The notes under the pieces: model-generated
What the model saw: only the letters and a program-made list of their open reading frames with translations
The model's database searches: none
What the model was told of the DNA's origin: nothing
Source of the DNA: Macrolepiota albuminosa
Lineage: Eukaryota; Basidiomycota; Agaricomycetes; Agaricales; Agaricaceae
DNA: 64,000 nucleotides
Direction: 5' to 3'
NCBI GenBank assembly: GCA_027475525.1
Contig: JAMWFC010000051.1
Span: 1,377,205-1,441,204 of the forward strand
Made by a program: the position numbers and the translations under genes
Part shown: one piece after another, positions 35,388-47,165 of the stretch
Layout: each line of letters opens with the position of its first letter
Position numbering within the stretch: position 1 is the first letter of the stretch

Positions 35388-37207
35388 TCAAATGACAAGA
35401 ACCGAAGCTCCACCATCCTGGGTGACCCTTTTCCTAGTCTTCATGATCAGATATCGCCGCCCGAGTCGGTCAAGTACCTTTCCAGAGGAGGTACGTGAGG
35501 TAAATGTCCCGAGTGCGGACGGAGCAAGTACGACTGCTTGACCAGTCTGAGAGACGTTTTAAGGTCACATTCAGAACATATTTTCGAAGGCTTACATGGA
35601 GCTTTACAACCTTGTCGAAGGCATCACTGCCGCCAAAATCAGCTGAGACATGCTGGATAACATGCTCCCACCAGGACGGTGAAGAAAACCGATGAAGAAA
35701 GACAACAGAACAAAGGTCGAGAAGTACGGGTGGCACAACTGTCGGCTCTGGTGGCAACGTCAACTCAGTTAGAGTTTACTGGAGGTAATATTTCCCACCT
35801 TGCGTACTGATAATGACACGCATAGACAAATGTCTTTGCTGGCGTGTCAACATTAGAAGTGCCTTTGCAAGTCCTGACGATCCACGATTAGACGACAAAT
35901 ACTAGTGACCAGAAGCTCAGACAAGGACAATGAGAAACTTTGATTCACATACTTTGTGTGCCTCGTCAACGACCAAGACCTTCCCAGTGCCAACATCAGT
36001 ACGAACGAACAATCGGACTACGATTTCGAATAAGCCACATGCAGAAGCTGGGTCAATGAATGGGTCGGAGAGATCTATTATAGTCAGCCTCCCAGCAGCA
36101 AATCTTGAAGTAGAAGTCAGGCGGCGGCCTTTCTTGTCTTTGGCCAAGAACGAAGTAAGTAGAGACATCCGTTGTTCCAAACCAGAAAGTTGACTGGGGT
36201 TGAACTTTGTCTTCCGATATTCCAGTTCTTGCATGAAGTCTCTGAACGTATAATTTTCACCAAGGTCTCGAAGTATTGTCTGTAGCCAAAGTTAGTTTTA
36301 TGGAACCAGGCTAGTTCATAAATATTGCCCACCAGAATCACTTGAATATATAAAGGCGCTGATTCAGATCCTCCGACTGCCATCATCGACAAGAAGGCCT
36401 GAGCGTCCAGCTCAGACTCAGAGAACGTCAGAGGTTCCACGATAATATGATCACCCAAAGGTGCATACACCGTCTTCATCGTGTTTAAAGATGACTGTGA
36501 TACGAACACCCGGACCTCGGGAGGGTTGACTTTGAAGCTACTTGACATTGAGAGCCATGCGGCCTCGCTAGGAAGGGAGGACGGGCCACCTTCTCCAAAG
36601 TGAAGGACGAGCCCAGAAAGGGCTTTGTTTAATAATCCGGTCGATGGACAATTAGATACCATCATACTTTCCAGCATGACCGAAACGGTATGCGACTTTC
36701 CGGACCCTATTCAAACATGAAAATCAGACAGCAGGGCTCTGTAAATCATTAATTGAGTTTACCTTGGACACCGCATACCAGTGCAGAGAACGGAGCATTC
36801 TCGAGCATCAACTGAGATATGTGGACCCCATCAACCATCTTTTTGACTTACTGTATTCAGGTATAAGCGAGGATCCTCCGGTCTTTCGCATAGAGATTTT
36901 TGACTTTGTAGATAAGAAGATCAGAGGTCGAGCAACAGAAATGAGGGTGGCCTGTTACCCACTGCGTGGACAGCAGACAACCAAGAACTCCGTATTGGGA
37001 GGAGGACTTCGAATACTGGCCGCGATCATATGCCTCTCTTGTTATCAAAGGTGCTGTGGAAATGTCGTGTTCCTCCATGGTAGAGATTGGATCTTCAACA
37101 GTGTTCTCGTCTAATAACAAGAATTCTGCCTATTATAAACTATATCGAGCTGGTAATCTTAGAATCAAACAAGCAGTTCTCACCGAATCAGGGACGTCAA
37201 AGGACAT
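35388..37207 (-). CDS. HerA-like P-loop ATPase
   Basis: ATPase with the layout of the HerA/FtsK superfamily. Read on the minus strand: LENAPFSALVCGVQ, then after an intron GSGKSHTVSVMLESMM (Walker A), LVLHFGEGGPSSLPSEAAW, VRVFVSQSSLNTMKTVYAPL, a middle helical part (KFNPSQLSGLEQRMSLL), RLTIIDLSDPFIDPASAC, GKVLVVDEAHKYLSSNRG (Walker B, DEAH), TRQQRHLSMRVIISTQ, EPTVVPPVLLDLCSVVFLHR and HTGQAVVLAPSALG. It ends RVTQDGGASVLVI. At least six introns are needed. The first exon (MSFDVPDS at 37207) is tentative because its phase does not join cleanly. HerA proteins act on DNA ends in prokaryotes; the fungal role is unknown to me. Confidence 0.75.
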
Positions 37208-37733
37208 ATCAAAATACCGGGGGGTTGGTGAGGGTGAGTAGTGCAACTACGGTTGGCAGGCTTTTTATGAGCCCCGGCACAATTTAAAGTTTGAGGTACC
37301 TTTTCTATCACTTCTGGGATTCGAACGCATGATGATTCTTGAGCTGCTAAGCTTAAGGGCACCTCTGCAGTTGATCGGAAATTTTTTGTGAGAAAGTATA
37401 CTTAGCGCCGACCGGTCACACAATTGTATTCCCGACTAAGGCGCATGATGATTCTTGAGCTGCTTAAGAACGCTGTCACGCGCATGCGCGTGTTCAAATA
37501 GACGCCCAATGCTTTGTTCCGACATTTCAGCTACGTAAGGTTTTCAATGACTGCGGCGTTCATTTCGAAAGAACAGTGTGCTGAAAAAAGTAATGGTCTT
37601 GCCAGTACTAGAACTATTAAAAGAGTGTTCAAAGGTCGGCCGATACTAATGATAAATTATTTCAAGCGTGCGATCCGAGTCATGACTTCGAGTGACAAAT
37701 ATGGTGTAATCATCAGGTCATTCTCCCTCAGCC
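37208..37733. other. Intergenic region with a repeated 23-24 bp segment
   Basis: Between two divergent genes. The segment GCATGATGATTCTTGAGCTG occurs near 37329 and again near 37443. Next to the first copy is a B-box-like GGGATTCGAACG. Next to the second, GCGCC...GGCGC encloses about 30 bases. These look like tRNA-derived debris but no tRNA can be folded. Confidence 0.4.
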
Positions 37734-39081
37734 ATGCCTCTTTTCGACGTTCCAGGGTGGACAGTCGACGCTCCTTCGATCGTAGAAGCCACGTCAAAAA
37801 AACGCAAGCGTTCCGCAGTTGAACCTCACGACTTGCAGGCTGCAGAAGCCAATTTTGAAAAACTCGTCAAGCAGTTGGAGCGTTCCTCGTCAAACAATTT
37901 GGGTTCAACCCCAAAAAAGAAGGAAAAGAAGGAGAAAAGGAAGAGGGTAGGTACGGCTGTCAATAACAGTGACACAGCGGGCAAGGGATTTCGAACAAAT
38001 GCGAAGGACGTCGTGGAGACATCAGCGAGTCCAGCACAACCCCCACCTAAAACCCTTGATAAATCACACCCTTTTTCCACTTCTGTGAAAAAGAAAAAAA
38101 GTCATGGCAGAGATTCTTTATCATCTAAATCTGCCGTTGTCGGCCTCACACCGCTTCAGAGGGGAATGAAGGAAAGCCTTGATGGTGCACGTTTCAGGTG
38201 AGGTTCGTGTTTTCCTTGCTCACACAAGCGAATTATTTTTCTGCAGGTTGATCAATGAGAGTTTATACAAATCAGTCAGTTCCCAAGCGTCTAAGATGAT
38301 GAAGGAAGACCCTCGCATATTTGAAGATGTATAACCCTTGTTGCATTTGATGCTACCTCGCTCACTTCCACGCCAGTATCATGCAGGGTTCCGCCATCAA
38401 GTCCAATCATGGCCTACAAATCCCGTGGAACATTATATCTCTGTCCTGACAGCATATCCTCAAAAAACACTCATTGCCGATCTAGGGTGCGGTGACGCAG
38501 CTTTGGCCCGCGCCCTCACACCAAAAGGACTGTCTGTCGTATCTTTTGATCTTGTTTCTGACGGAGCCTTCGTGGTAGAAGCTGACACTTGTACCAAAAT
38601 CCCTTTACCTGGATCTGAGCCCACGCGAGAGGAGAAATCAGATGGGGAAGGTCACATTGTAGACGTGGTTGTTTGTGCACTCAGTTTGATGGGCACCAAT
38701 TGGCCTAATTGTCTTCGTGAGGCATGGCGGATACTCAAAGCAGGGTCAGTAGTCTCACCGTTGCATCGAGTACATCTACGTTGCTTAATAGCTCTTTCCA
38801 GTGGGGAGCTAAAGGTTGCAGAGGTTGCAAGTCGTTTTACCGATGTCGAGAAGTTCCAGAATTTTGTGGGTTCGATCGGCTTTCGGCTCAGTTCCAGAGT
38901 AAAGATTAGTCCTTCTGTCTTGTGACTATTCACTGACAACACGCCATAGGATGATTCAAATACGCATTTCACATTATTTGAGTTCAGGAAGGTTGCTCGT
39001 CAAGGCAAAAGTGAGGAAGAATGGGGAGAGGTGTTGTCTAAAGCTAATTTGCTCAAACCCTGTGAATACAAACGTCGATGA
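37734..39081 (+). CDS. RRP8: Ribosomal RNA-processing protein 8 (rRNA methyltransferase)
   Basis: Nucleolar SAM-dependent methyltransferase that makes m1A in 25S rRNA. The N-terminus (MPLFDVPGWTVDAP) leads into a lysine-rich nucleolar-type tail (STPKKKEKKEKRKRVG). The Rrp8 core follows: LTPLQRGMKESLDGARFRLI, NESLYKSVSS, DYHAGFRHQVQSWPTNPVEH, IADLGCGDAALA (SAM motif I), VVSFDLVSDGAFVVEADTC, DVVVCALSLMGTNWPNCLRE, AWRILKAGGELKVAEVASRF. It ends NLLKPCEYKRR. Introns near 38200, 38330, 38745 and 38900 restore frame with GT...AG ends. It reads away from the HerA-like gene upstream. Confidence 0.93.
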
Positions 39082-39214
39082 TGATACTTCCGAGATGTAG
39101 GATAAGATAATAAACACATTAACCTTATTGAGTGCAACCAAACATTATGAGAGACGGCGGATATGGACACACGCTTCTCTTTGTTCAACTCCGAAGCTCA
39201 AACGTTCAGATTCC

Positions 39215-40289
39215 ATGTCTTCCACGGGACAACTTAACATTCTATCCCATCCTGTTGTGAATGCAGAATTGTCCAAGATTCGACAGTCAACGACTGGTCC
39301 CAAGGAGTTCCGAGAGGTAGGGCAAGTAACTCACTCATTGACGCGTTTCCAACGACCGCATGCACAAGGGAATCAACAAGATTAGTTTTATCTTAGGCAT
39401 CGAAGCTACCCGTACCCTCGAGCAGTCGAGTTTTGAGGGAGTACGCATTATCTGAGACATCCTGTTAGACGGCATTGATCAATCAATTCCTGATACCGAT
39501 AGAGAACTCCTGTCAGCTCATTCATTGGAACAACCATAAAATCCAAGATTGGCCTTACGCCCATCCTGAGAGCGGGTTTAGGCATGACAGATGCTTTGGT
39601 ATGCTCCTCTGAAATCAAACGTTCGGAACTATCGCCCTCTTACTGATGATGACCAGCTATCCCTCTTCCCGTGAGTCTTTCCTCCATTTCCTCGCTATCT
39701 CTCTCTACACTTTTTACCAGGAATGCACCAGTGTATCACCTAGGCCTCTTCCGTGAGAAGGTGACTCTACAACCTGTAGAATGTGATATGAAGTTCAGAA
39801 TAGTGAAGTATTCCCTCGCTGATTTTTGTCTTAGATTATTCGAAACTGCCTTCTTCGCCACCTGTTGATCAGGTATTTTTGCTCGACCCTATGATCGCTA
39901 CAGGCGGCACCGCATGTGCTGCATTGGCGATGATTGTAGACTGGGGTATTCCCGGTGAGTATCTGCATGTAAGTAAGGGGACTAATGTCAATCAATGCAT
40001 ACTCCAGTGAGCAATATCAAGCTTTTGTGCATCGTAGCTTCTAGTCAAGGTTTATCTCATATTCAATCCGAATATCCGGACCTAGAGGTGAGTGTTCAGT
40101 CATGGTCTTCATAGTCTAGGCTCAATAGTGTTAGATATGGGCTGCCGCCGTAGATCAAGATTTGACGCCCGAAGGCATCATTAGCCCCGGACTGGGTGAT
40201 GCTGTAGGTGTCATCCTTTTGACTGCATACTTGCTGTCTGATACCTTGCGAACAAGGGAGATCGCCAGTTTAGCACAGTCCATGCATGA
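39215..40289 (+). CDS. Uracil phosphoribosyltransferase, bacterial Upp type
   Basis: Pyrimidine salvage: uracil plus PRPP gives UMP. After splicing the order of motifs is that of bacterial Upp: NILSHPVVNAELSKIRQSTT, GPKEFRE, GIEATRTLEQSSFEG, RTPVSSFIGTTIKSKIGLTP, ILRAGLGMTDAL, YHLGLFREKVTLQPVEYYSK, then the PRPP loop FLLDPMIATGGTACAAL, IKLLCIVASSQGL and LTPEGIISPGLGDA. A last short exon supplies GDRQFSTVHA and stop at 40289, replacing the usual GDRLFGT ending. About seven short introns. Yeast Fur1 differs in its core (as I recall, AT-AG-like rather than ATGGT around the PRPP loop), so this looks like a separate lineage. It is the last gene before the CpG-poor block. Confidence 0.85.
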
Positions 40290-40414
40290 GTTATGCGAAT
40301 TGCCCCTATTTCGTAGTTGGGACGATCATCTTACGTTAGTTCACGGTCACGTGAACTTCCCCATATGCCTTCGGAAAATAGATCAACCTTTTACAGTTCC
40401 TTTTTGGTTTACAC

Positions 40415-43255
40415 GCAATGTGCCAATTTTATTGAATTAAGCAAGACATCAAGATTGAGACATAGTGAAATCAACAAAGACCATCTCTATAACCAACACA
40501 TTGAATAGAAATTGTATTTAGAAGTATTGTGGTCCTGTTCAACTATTTCCCATGGTTAACCAATTTCTGGTTAGAAGGCTTGTTCATTGCTGACCTGTTA
40601 GACCAAGTAACATAGGTTTATGTGGATGTCTGGAGCAGGGAATAGGAACATATTTGTACAGAAGATTGAAAAATAGTATCTCTTAAAAATAGTAATAGGC
40701 AGAATCGGAGTTCTATTTGGCAACTAATTTTTCACATTGTGGTCAGTAAACATGTAGGGTAATTTTCTATAAAAATCTGCCTAATGTCAAGTAGCAGGCT
40801 CTGTACTTTGAAAAAGCACCCTGTGTATTACTTTACTGAAATAAAGTATTTTACTAACTGAAATGTGGTGAGAAGAGATCTTGTGCTCAAAGATTCCCAC
40901 TACTTTATTAGTGGGTCTATGGTCTGTAAATGATAGTGCTCATTTTTTCAGGTCTGACAATTCATCAACTTTGTTTTGTTTTTTTTCTACCTGTTTCTAT
41001 TTTAACCACCTTTCATTTCTTTTTCTTTTTCTGCATCTCATTTCACATTCATATTGTTTTTGCCTCTTGTGTCATAATTTTACAAGTGGCAGGCTCTGTA
41101 GTCAGAGAGCATCTTTGGTTTATGCTATTCAATGTCATGCTCAAAGCTTACTAGTACACTCTGGACAGTGGAGCTGATCATGTGACCACATTTTAGAAAT
41201 GCATCATCTGCTCAACCAGTGCTTGATCTCAACAAGCTGCTTCTGTCTTCAGCATGGAAGACATTTCTGCTGCATGGATATCAGCAAGGACTTTCCCATG
41301 CAGCACAAATCTATTGCTGTCACCAACCAGAACAAATCTTCTGTTCACCCAGAAGCAAAAAAAATGTCTTTATAGCATTGTTTCTGGAGACTGTCTGAGC
41401 TTTTTTGAGAAAGCTCAATGTTCACTTGTACATCACAGATAAACTCACTTACCTTGATCTAACAAAATGTCAGGCTCCTTGCAAGAGTATACTTAAGACT
41501 TTTACAAACATTCTACATAATGAGAAAATTTAGAATAATACAAGAAAATCATTTGGTAAATGATGTGTCAGCTTTGCACTCAATATATATATTTGTCTCA
41601 TCTGGAATTTGAAGAAGAACAAAATAACAACACTCAATCATCCTCTCTTTCTGAGATGCCTGATTAGTCTGTGCATCTACCTATCAATAAAAATGCTTAT
41701 CCAGGTGCATTTCAGGGCAACACATTATATGGAGATGATAAGATGGACCTTGATGATGATGTTCAATGTGGTGCATCTCTTCTTTCTGTTTTGGCCATGA
41801 CTAATGTTGAACCTGGATTAGCCTATAATGACAGCTTCTTAGCAGAAAGTAGCTTCAGGAACTAAGATGATAAATATTAGTTTAGTTTATGCTGATAAAG
41901 ATGGCAATAGTAATAAGTAACAAAGTGTGAGTTCAGCAATGGATAAATCAGAAGTTGGTGCCATTGCCTTACCTCTGTAGTCTATCCCAGTACTTGGATC
42001 AAAACTAAGAGCCAAGCCATTGTGACCAAGAAGTTTCTCATCAAGCAGATTTGCTGACTATTATAAGAGAGTCATCCACTCTAGTTTTTTCTCAAATGAT
42101 TATCACCTGTTGCTCAGATTTTCTCTGCCTCTCTCAAATAACAGGTTGTGAATGTTTCCAAAATACTCAGCCCAAGTGGAATTGAACACTTTAATCCTGA
42201 TTTTAATAACTTAATAAACCTTATAAAACATGGAGAAATGCAGTACAAAATCATAAACTTATTAAAATTGACAATATACATTATCAGTTTTGTGTCCTTG
42301 AAAACTACTGACTTTCTTGTCAATAGTTTCTCATATCAATTGAGCAATTCTTTGCAATCATGGTATAGGACTTCACATGGGCTAAGTGCATCAATAGCAG
42401 GCCATAGCAGCATGGCACAGGCTTAGGATACCTTAGTGCATGCAATTTTTTCATTTTAGGCAATATCCAATGGCTATGCACAGCAAGAGATGGATCCAAT
42501 CAGTGATAGTGCTGGCAGCTAGAATGACAGGTGACAGATATGGCATCACTTATTTGGCAAATGATACATCTAGCCAATGGCAGTGCTTAGCAATCTAGAA
42601 TGATGAAGTTTTTTCATGACTGATAGCTTGACATTTTATCTTGGCATCTGACATTGCTTAGTGCTTTTGCTGACTTAGACAGACAGCAGGCTTGTAGATT
42701 TCTTAGTATATAGTTTAATTTACAGTGTTTATTTACATTCTTTCAAGTTCACTGCTCTTTGGCAATGCTTAGCCACTTAGCAATAGTAAACTCATAATTA
42801 GTATAAATACTTATCATTTTGTCAGTAATGAACCAACAGAGTTTTGTGCCTTCCAGTCTGCTCAGTTCACCTCATAGTTCAGGTTTTTTTTGGACTGACT
42901 TAACTTAGTTGCCAACTGTCTGAACATCTTGTCTGCTTGCCACAGAATTCTTGCTGACTTTGTACCTTGGCATTTTATGCATATAGAATCTATGCACCTT
43001 GCATCTACAGCAGGCATTTTACAGCTTAGAACACACTAAGCTTCTAGTTTTCTTGCTGTTATCTTTGCTGCACTTAATCAAAACATCTATATTTTCTTTC
43101 TTCTTCTCTTTAAGCACACCCTGTTATTAATGCATTTTCTTTTTCAACTTATACCTTTTCTTACTGCACAACTTCTTTATTGATGTGTTCTCTGGAACTG
43201 TTAGGAGACCAATTTCCAGATCATGTCTAACTTTAACCTGAGCTTAGTCTGATGA
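40415..43255. repeat. CpG-depleted degenerate repeat, left part
   Basis: About 2.8 kb of A/T-rich sequence in which I find a single CG dinucleotide (near 40706), while TG and CA are abundant. Base composition alone would predict many dozens. No intact gene is present; open frames are short and lack family resemblance. This is what long-term cytosine methylation and deamination at CpG leave behind in old transposons. The LTR retrotransposon inserted at the right edge. Confidence 0.85.
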
Positions 43256-44204
43256 TGACGCCCAAAGTTTGGTCAGTAACAAATGTAGCTAAAGTGTTAC
43301 CTAACCAAGAGTGTGCGTTGGGCGCGCTATAAGTGTGTTGAGGAGTCCCGGGCAGGTCCCAGAGAACGCGTCTGTGAAAAAGGGTAAAAGTCGGTAACGG
43401 GGTCGGCAAGTGGTAAGCGCTAAGGTAAAGCGCCTAAGGAAATGCGGTAAGTGAACACGGCAAGGGTGAGCGGCAAGAGCACGATAAGCTTAGCGAGGTT
43501 CTAAGCGTCGATAATGCCTGCCGTAGTTGCAAGGCGCGAGTATGTCGAGTGTTGGCGAACGTCTGTAACTACCGATGAGTTTTGACGTTGCCGACCGTAG
43601 CGTAAATGAGCTCTTGAGCGTAAGGGAGACTGAAGTAAGGGGGAAACTGTGGTCTATTCGTCTGCTATCTTTTTTATGTACAAGTCGGTAAGTACTTTTA
43701 TACTACAATGAGTTCGCCGTCGCCAGTGGCTAATGACGCCAGAGTGCGGTAAACTGGAAAATTTCAAAGGGGTAGCTCCAACGGTTTCAGATCCCTACCG
43801 TCCATTCAAGAGCCTTAGCGACGCCAGGCGACAGATCGCGAAGCTAAACCATCACTCCATCACCCTTCTGTCTGTCAGAACACCTAAGCGACGTTGGGCG
43901 CCAAATCGAGACGGTAAGCGGTGTCAGACGCCAAGGTCAAACGCCAAGCTGTCCGTCAGTTTTTGATAGATCATCAAACTTCTCGCTAAGCGCTGTCGTC
44001 AGTGACTGATGCCATCTGTCAGTTGTCATTCTTGCTGCCGTCGGCGCTATCATTGATTGGATCTGCTTCTTGCCGTGCGCGGCCGTCAGAAATGGCTTAA
44101 AATGGGTAGAACGCGTGCGCTAAGTTCGGAACAAGTGCGGCAAGGTTTCCGGAGCCGGTGCCGAGCCTGCCGTTGATGCGCCTAACCTGTATAGGGTCCT
44201 ATCA
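43256..44204 (-). repeat. 3' LTR of the retrotransposon
   Basis: 949 bp, in element orientation beginning TGATAGGACC and ending GGGCGTCA. It matches the 5' LTR over its whole length as far as I could compare. An internal 77-codon open frame occurs in both LTRs but has no family resemblance and is taken as chance. Confidence 0.93.
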
Positions 44205-44213
44205 TCTCCCCCC
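44205..44213 (-). other. Polypurine tract
   Basis: On the minus strand GGGGGGAGA directly precedes the TGATAGG start of the 3' LTR. This is where plus-strand DNA synthesis is primed and it fixes the inner edge of the LTR. Confidence 0.85.
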
Positions 44214-44373
44214 AACTGAAAAATTGACTGTCCTCAGTCACCAAATAAGGCTACCGTTACCGCTTTTGTGACAGGTGGTCCGTGCGTTCTTGAGATTTTG
44301 TTTATAGTCCTGGCGCATGAGTGAGGACTTCGTTTCTTCTCCCCATTTTTACCTGGCGCTCCATAATATTAAA

Positions 44374-46748
44374 ATGTCTTTCCGAATTCCAACTCCGCCC
44401 CCTGTCCCATCCCGTGAGGCTCAAGACGCAGCCTCGGCCTACATTGAGAAGGCAAACAACTTCCTCAAGCGGATCGATGGCGTTGGCGCCGACGCGCCAG
44501 TAAATTTGGTGGTTGCCGTTATGAAGCTGTACGAGCGGTGGTTGGAGGTGCGCGTTCTTGGCGTGGGCTGGGATCGTGAAATAGAGGTTCGAGAGTGGTG
44601 CCGTTCGCGGTACCTGGATCATCGTGGCGCGGAGTGGCTAGCGCCTTTTTCTCGTTTTGTAAGTACCTCCAGTTCTTGCCGTGTCGCTAGCTGATCGCGT
44701 TTCCAGGCGCCTCCTCCCGTCCCAACGATCGAGGACGAGTTGGAGGACATTCTGTCTGGTGCCTTGCCGATGACGGTAAGCGCGCCAGCGGCAGAGTGAG
44801 TATTCCTAACCCATTCTTTTGACTTAGCTTTGGTCTGACTTGTCACCACACAGTAAACAAGAGGTGTTGGCGCCTTTGGCGCGCATGCAGGTTGCGGAGG
44901 AGGTCGCGGCAAGGCAGGAGGAGATTTCTCAGGACGCCCGTGAGATCACCAGGGCGCTAGAGGAGCGAGAGAGAGTGGCCGCCTTGGCGGCAGAGATGGA
45001 GGACGTTGCCGCTGGGAAGGCGCCAGTCGCCAAGGTTTCTCGCGCCGGCAGTGCACAGAGCCCAGCACTGCCGGCTAGCAGGAAGGGCTCCCCAGTAAAG
45101 CCGGGTAAGGCTTTGAAGAAAGTGAGTTTTTGCTCTTGCCGCTGCCGCGCCACGCTAACCACTGTTTCCAAGCCTCGCAAGGGAAAGGCTCCCCAGTACG
45201 CGGTAAGTCTTCCTTTTGGACCTAGGCGGTGTTTACTAACCTATGCCTGCAGGCGCCAACGCAAAGTTCCTTCGACGACAAGGAACTGAAAAGTTTGCTT
45301 TTGCCGCGTCGGGAGGAGGCGGTCCTTGACGAGGGGCAGGAGGCCGGGGTCGTTATGGAAGAGATGAAGGGGAAAAAGACGGTTTCCCTGGCGACACGGC
45401 AAGCCTTTAAGGAGGCGCGGGGGGCGGTAAGTAATTTTTCTGTCTCTTTTAGTTTTTGGCTAACTCTTAGCGCTAGTGCGACAAATGCTGGGCGGACAAC
45501 GACCCAGAAGGCTGCTGGTTCCCGACTGGGGCCCAGCCGTGTTATCGTTGTGGCGCCCTCAAGCGCGCCTGTACTATCGATGGGGCCAAGAGTCGGGAGC
45601 GTGGCGGCGCGCCAGACGCCCTGGTCGAGAAGACTTTTTCGCGCGCGGTTTTGGTGAGGAGGGCCAGGGAGTTCGTGGAGGGGCAAAAGAGGAAGGTTGC
45701 TGCCGGTGGTATGGCAGTTATTGGACGTGCCTCCTTGGCGTTGCCGACACGCCAAGGAGATGGGACGGAAACAGTCGGCAATCGAGGCGCTGGTGACCGC
45801 CAAGGGACTTCGGTCCCAGAGAAAAGGCCAGCCCCTTCCCCAAGCAAGGGGAAGGGCAAGGCCAAGCGACCTCGGGTAGTTTCTTCGCCTTCCCCCTCGC
45901 CAGCCCCTCGCGACACCGAGATGGAAGATTTGGAGAAGGCGTTAGCGGCGAGTCGCCTGCCCCCTCAAGATCCCGAGGCAGGCCCAAGTAGCCTCTTATC
46001 GCCTATCCACTTGGCGGCGAGGTCCCTTGGCGAGGAGGAGGAGGTGGGAGAGCGGGAGGAAGTTGGCGACTTGGCGCCACAAGAGGAGCGGGAAGAGGCC
46101 CCTGCAGACGTGGAGATGGAGGACAGGGAGAAGGCAGAGGGAGCCGTAGCGGGAGGAGATGAGGACGCCCAGGGTGAAGAAGAAACCCTGGCGACGCAAC
46201 CGGAAGGCGACGAGGTTGTGGCAGGCGAAGGGCCGGGAACGGCAGAAGTTGCTCAAGAGGAGCCAGCCTGGCGCTGGCTACCGCCTTACGGCAACGTCGC
46301 CCCTTGGGAGGTCTCAGACCCAGAGGACGTTGCCGGACTGGAACCGCGGCGCCCTGTGGTCGCCAGGGTCAATCCAGCCTGGACTCCCCAGCCGCAACCG
46401 ACGGTCACTGGCGACGCCTTCAACTGGCTGGGGCAAGACCTCGTATACCCGGTGGTGGCGCTCAACCCGCGGGACATGTTGGAGAGGTTCTCGAGGAGGG
46501 CGGCAACGATGGAGGCGGTAATGGAGCGAGAACGGGAACGAGTCCGGGGGCAGCTTATGGCGCTACGACTGCGCTACTCCAACCTGGGCCGCAGCCTCCG
46601 CGTTCTTCGCGACTACCAGGACGATTGCCAAGCCGCTATGGATTGGCAAACCGCCAACAACATCCTGCCGGGCGACCTCTTGCCGCTTCGAGACTCTTCC
46701 CTGCCTGTATCGGACGATTCCCTGCCGTTAGATGACGATAGCGAGTGA
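44374..46748 (+). CDS. Antisense spliced gene inside the retrotransposon, Zn2Cys6-like cysteine cluster protein
   Basis: This gene runs opposite to gag-pol. From MSFRIPTPPPVPSREAQDAA it continues through LYERWLEVRVLGVGWDREIE, APPPVPTIEDELEDILSG, a coiled-coil-like stretch (EEVAARQEEISQDAREITRA) and KGSPVKPGKALKK. A cysteine cluster at 45477-45572 follows: CDKCWADNDPEGC, then CYRCGALKRAC, i.e. C-x2-C-x8-C-x8-C-x2-C-x6-C. A long acidic Pro/Glu-rich tail ends SDDSLPLDDDSE. Four introns join with consensus ends (for example GTAAGT-CCAG, GTGAGT-CACACAG, GTAAGT-CTGCAG, GTAAGT-GCTAG) and others are likely. The spacing resembles fungal Zn(II)2Cys6 DNA-binding clusters with a longer first loop. Function unknown; a regulatory or accessory role for the element is a guess. 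Confidence 0.7.
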
Positions 46749-47165
46749 GCGGACCTTAGCGTAGATAGGCCGCTTTTGTAAATATTTTGTTTTTGGTTGC
46801 CGCCCGTTTTTATACACTTTTTGTCGTTTCGTTTTGAAGTGAACAGATAAGTTCCATAGTCTAAGTTAGTACAGGGCCAAGAAAGCCAAGAGAACGCAAG
46901 CGGCAAGTATTCTAAGGTAGGTTTAGTAAGAGGAGTTGTAGGTGAGGGACTTAGACAAATTTTGAGGAAAGGGAAACGCTCAGTAAATCATCATAGCGAA
47001 AAACCCTTGGCGAGAGTTGCGCAAGGCGCTAAGTGTTGGCGACACGCTAGCGCTGCGACTTGACTATGTAAAGAAATGTCTGTTGAATATAGTATATAAG
47101 TGACGGCAAGAAAAATAAGTAAGATAAGTAATAGAAAATGAAAGCTTATCAGTATATAGTCTTTT
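46749..47165. other. Spacer between antisense gene and pol
   Basis: About 415 bp where the antisense gene and pol converge. It should hold both 3' ends. No coding frame is supported. Confidence 0.5.

Noticed and set aside
37300..37470. tRNA-Leu-like gene suggested by GTTCGAATCCCAG and a TAAGGCGC word
   Set aside because: The T-arm pairs badly, no acceptor stem or anticodon arm can be folded, and the CAGCTCAAGAATCATC segment is simply duplicated 114 bp apart. Kept only as an intergenic remark.
41609..41865. Two overlapping open frames of about 63 codons in the CpG-poor block
   Set aside because: Short, overlapping in two frames and without family resemblance; expected by chance in A/T-rich decayed repeat.
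43733..43966. 77-codon open frame in the LTR, repeated at 54058-54291
   Set aside because: It occurs twice only because the LTR does. Composition follows the element's CGCTAAG/CGCCAAG words and no family is evident.
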